Of a stretch of 64,000 nt of DNA, positions 63,109 to 64,000 are shown in pieces. The notes under the pieces are model-generated. The model saw only the letters and a list, made by a program, of their open reading frames with translations. It searched no databases and had not been told where the DNA came from. The DNA is from Amia ocellicauda (lineage: Eukaryota > Chordata > Actinopteri > Amiiformes > Amiidae). The position numbers were made by a program, and so were the translations under genes. Where the stretch lies: contig NW_027102662.1 of the NCBI RefSeq assembly GCF_036373705.1, positions 804,109 through 868,108 on the forward strand, read 5' to 3'. The stretch's first letter is position 1; each line of letters opens with the position of its first letter.

Positions 63109-63687
63109 ATGGAATATGCTCAGAAAATGTTTTTGATCCCTCAGGAGCAGCTTGAGAAACTGAGAAAAAATGTTGTCGGGCCAGAGCCCATTAGACAAAC
63201 GGCCGAAAACAACCTGGACTCTGAAATGAAAGCTATACAGGCCAGGGCCGATTTAAATCAGTATTCCAAAGCCCAGTTGTATACCAACACGTTACAGCGC
63301 TACCTCCGTCTGGTTAGACAGGGTGAAAAAGATCAAAACATTTTAACTTTAACCATGGCCTCTCAAGAAAATGGTTCTGGGGCTGATGCGGGGGGAACGG
63401 TTGATAAAGATGTTGCGGTGATCAAAGGTTCACACATGTTTGATTTGTTGAAGAGTGTCACTAGCACTAATAAGGTACCCGATAGTCGCCGACCTGTAGG
63501 CTGGAATGCTTTCCTACAGGCGATGGCCTGTCTGAACATGCCCCAATCAACAGTTCCTAACCAGGAAACGCGACAAAAAATCCGTCTGTGTAAAGAGGTG
63601 GAGCCTGATCTGACTCCGATATCTCATTACTCTGACCATGCTGAGCGACCATCCTCAGGATCTATCCATTGTTGGGAAGCTTATTAA
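63109..63687 (+). CDS. 247-aa protein, copy 4 (in-frame 165-bp deletion, 192 aa)
   Basis: The linker between the N-terminal helices and the C-terminal domain is deleted in frame, with a shared TGA at the breakpoint (63418-63421). The start, first 104 residues and C-terminal domain from IKGSHMF onward remain. Whether the short form would work is unknown. Confidence 0.7.
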   Translation: MEYAQKMFLIPQEQLEKLRKNVVGPEPIRQTAENNLDSEMKAIQARADLNQYSKAQLYTNTLQRYLRLVRQGEKDQNILTLTMASQENGSGADAGGTVDKDVAVIKGSHMFDLLKSVTSTNKVPDSRRPVGWNAFLQAMACLNMPQSTVPNQETRQKIRLCKEVEPDLTPISHYSDHAERPSSGSIHCWEAY

Positions 63688-63866
63688 TCTCATGTTTTTA
63701 TTTGTCTCCCCTGTAAATAATGACCCGACAAACAATTTTTTATTTTTATTTTTTATTTTTCAAATGTTGTACATTTATTTATACCATAACCCCTGCTTTG
63801 TATAAGAATTGTGTTGAATAAAAACAAAACTAATGATTCAAAGGCTGTTTTCATTATTTTTTCACC
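63688..63866. terminator. convergent poly(A) region, copy 4
   Basis: Same arrangement as copy 2: TTTATT motifs and a plus-strand AATAAA near 63817. Confidence 0.6.
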
Positions 63867-64000
63867 TTAACACGCATGACATCTTTTAAAATCCTCACAA
63901 GAACACCCCATCTGTATACACGGCTGGCTAGGGTCGTAAGTCATTGTGTTATAGGGGGGGGTCCACAGTGTCCTGACAAACTCTGCCACTTTTTTATCAT
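63867..64000 (-). CDS. adenain-like cysteine protease, copy 4 (C-terminal part only)
   Basis: The last ~44 codons are inside the window and open; the catalytic region lies beyond it. Confidence 0.85.
   Translation of the reverse strand, partial: DKKVAEFVRTLWTPPYNTMTYDPSQPCIQMGCSCEDFKRCHAC

Larger units (their letters stand above)
54330..64000 (+). mobile_element. Maverick/Polinton element, copy 4, cut by window end
   Basis: The left TIR starts directly after CTTATG, at the same position in the tRNA repeat as copy 2. The window ends inside the protease gene, so capsid and integrase genes are not visible. ATPase and the 111-aa gene are open. The polymerase has the shared lesions plus one private stop. 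Copies 3 and 4 both retain the 8 nt of exon 3 that copies 1 and 2 lack. Confidence 0.95.

Noticed and set aside
1-64000. CRISPR array, bacterial operons or rRNA genes
   Set aside because: No spaced short identical repeats, no ribosome-binding sites and no rRNA sequence. The repeats seen are tRNA units and microsatellites.

Overview
The window is vertebrate-type nuclear DNA, probably from a ray-finned fish (inference). It holds four near-identical copies of a Maverick/Polinton (adintovirus-like) element, all in the same orientation, separated by arrays of tRNA-Val gene repeats. The eukaryotic signs are splice sites, TATA boxes, AATAAA signals, microsatellites and 73-nt tRNA-Val sequences with internal A and B boxes. 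There is no bacterial-style organisation.

Layout: copy 1 runs from 1 to about 14484 (left end outside the window, right terminal repeat deleted). tRNA array A is 14485-17878. Copy 2 is 17885-34054, complete, 16170 bp, with 185-bp terminal inverted repeats (TIRs) and the 6-bp target duplication CTTATG. tRNA array B is about 34061-37016. Copy 3 is about 37017-52584 (left end deleted). tRNA array C is 52591-54323. Copy 4 starts at 54330 and is cut by the window edge. Every surviving element end abuts the same CTTATG site, about 225-230 bp downstream of a tRNA-Val(CAC) gene, and unoccupied versions of that site remain in neighbouring repeat units.

Gene plan of one element, left to right: TIR; about 1.1 kb of non-coding DNA; a six-exon spliced gene (+); an N-terminal polymerase ORF and protein-primed family B DNA polymerase (+); packaging ATPase (+); a 111-aa basic/hydrophobic protein (+); a 247-aa protein (+). 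A convergent poly(A) region follows. Then, on the minus strand and read from the right: an acidic 236-aa protein, a 282-aa protein with a Cys/His cluster, a ~130-aa Bcl-2-like candidate, chromodomain integrase, penton-like minor capsid protein, basic core-like protein, major capsid protein and adenain-like protease. Replication (pol), integration (integrase), capsid assembly and maturation (capsid proteins, protease) and genome packaging (ATPase) are all represented, so the ancestor was probably a virus-like element.

No copy is intact. All four share a frame change near the start of the polymerase and an in-frame stop in its exonuclease domain. The three copies whose penton gene is visible share a frame change there. 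Each copy also has private lesions. Copies 1 and 2 share further lesions and look like sisters. The simplest reading is one insertion into a tRNA-Val cluster, decay, then amplification of the element plus tRNA repeats, with later deletion and some exchange between copies.
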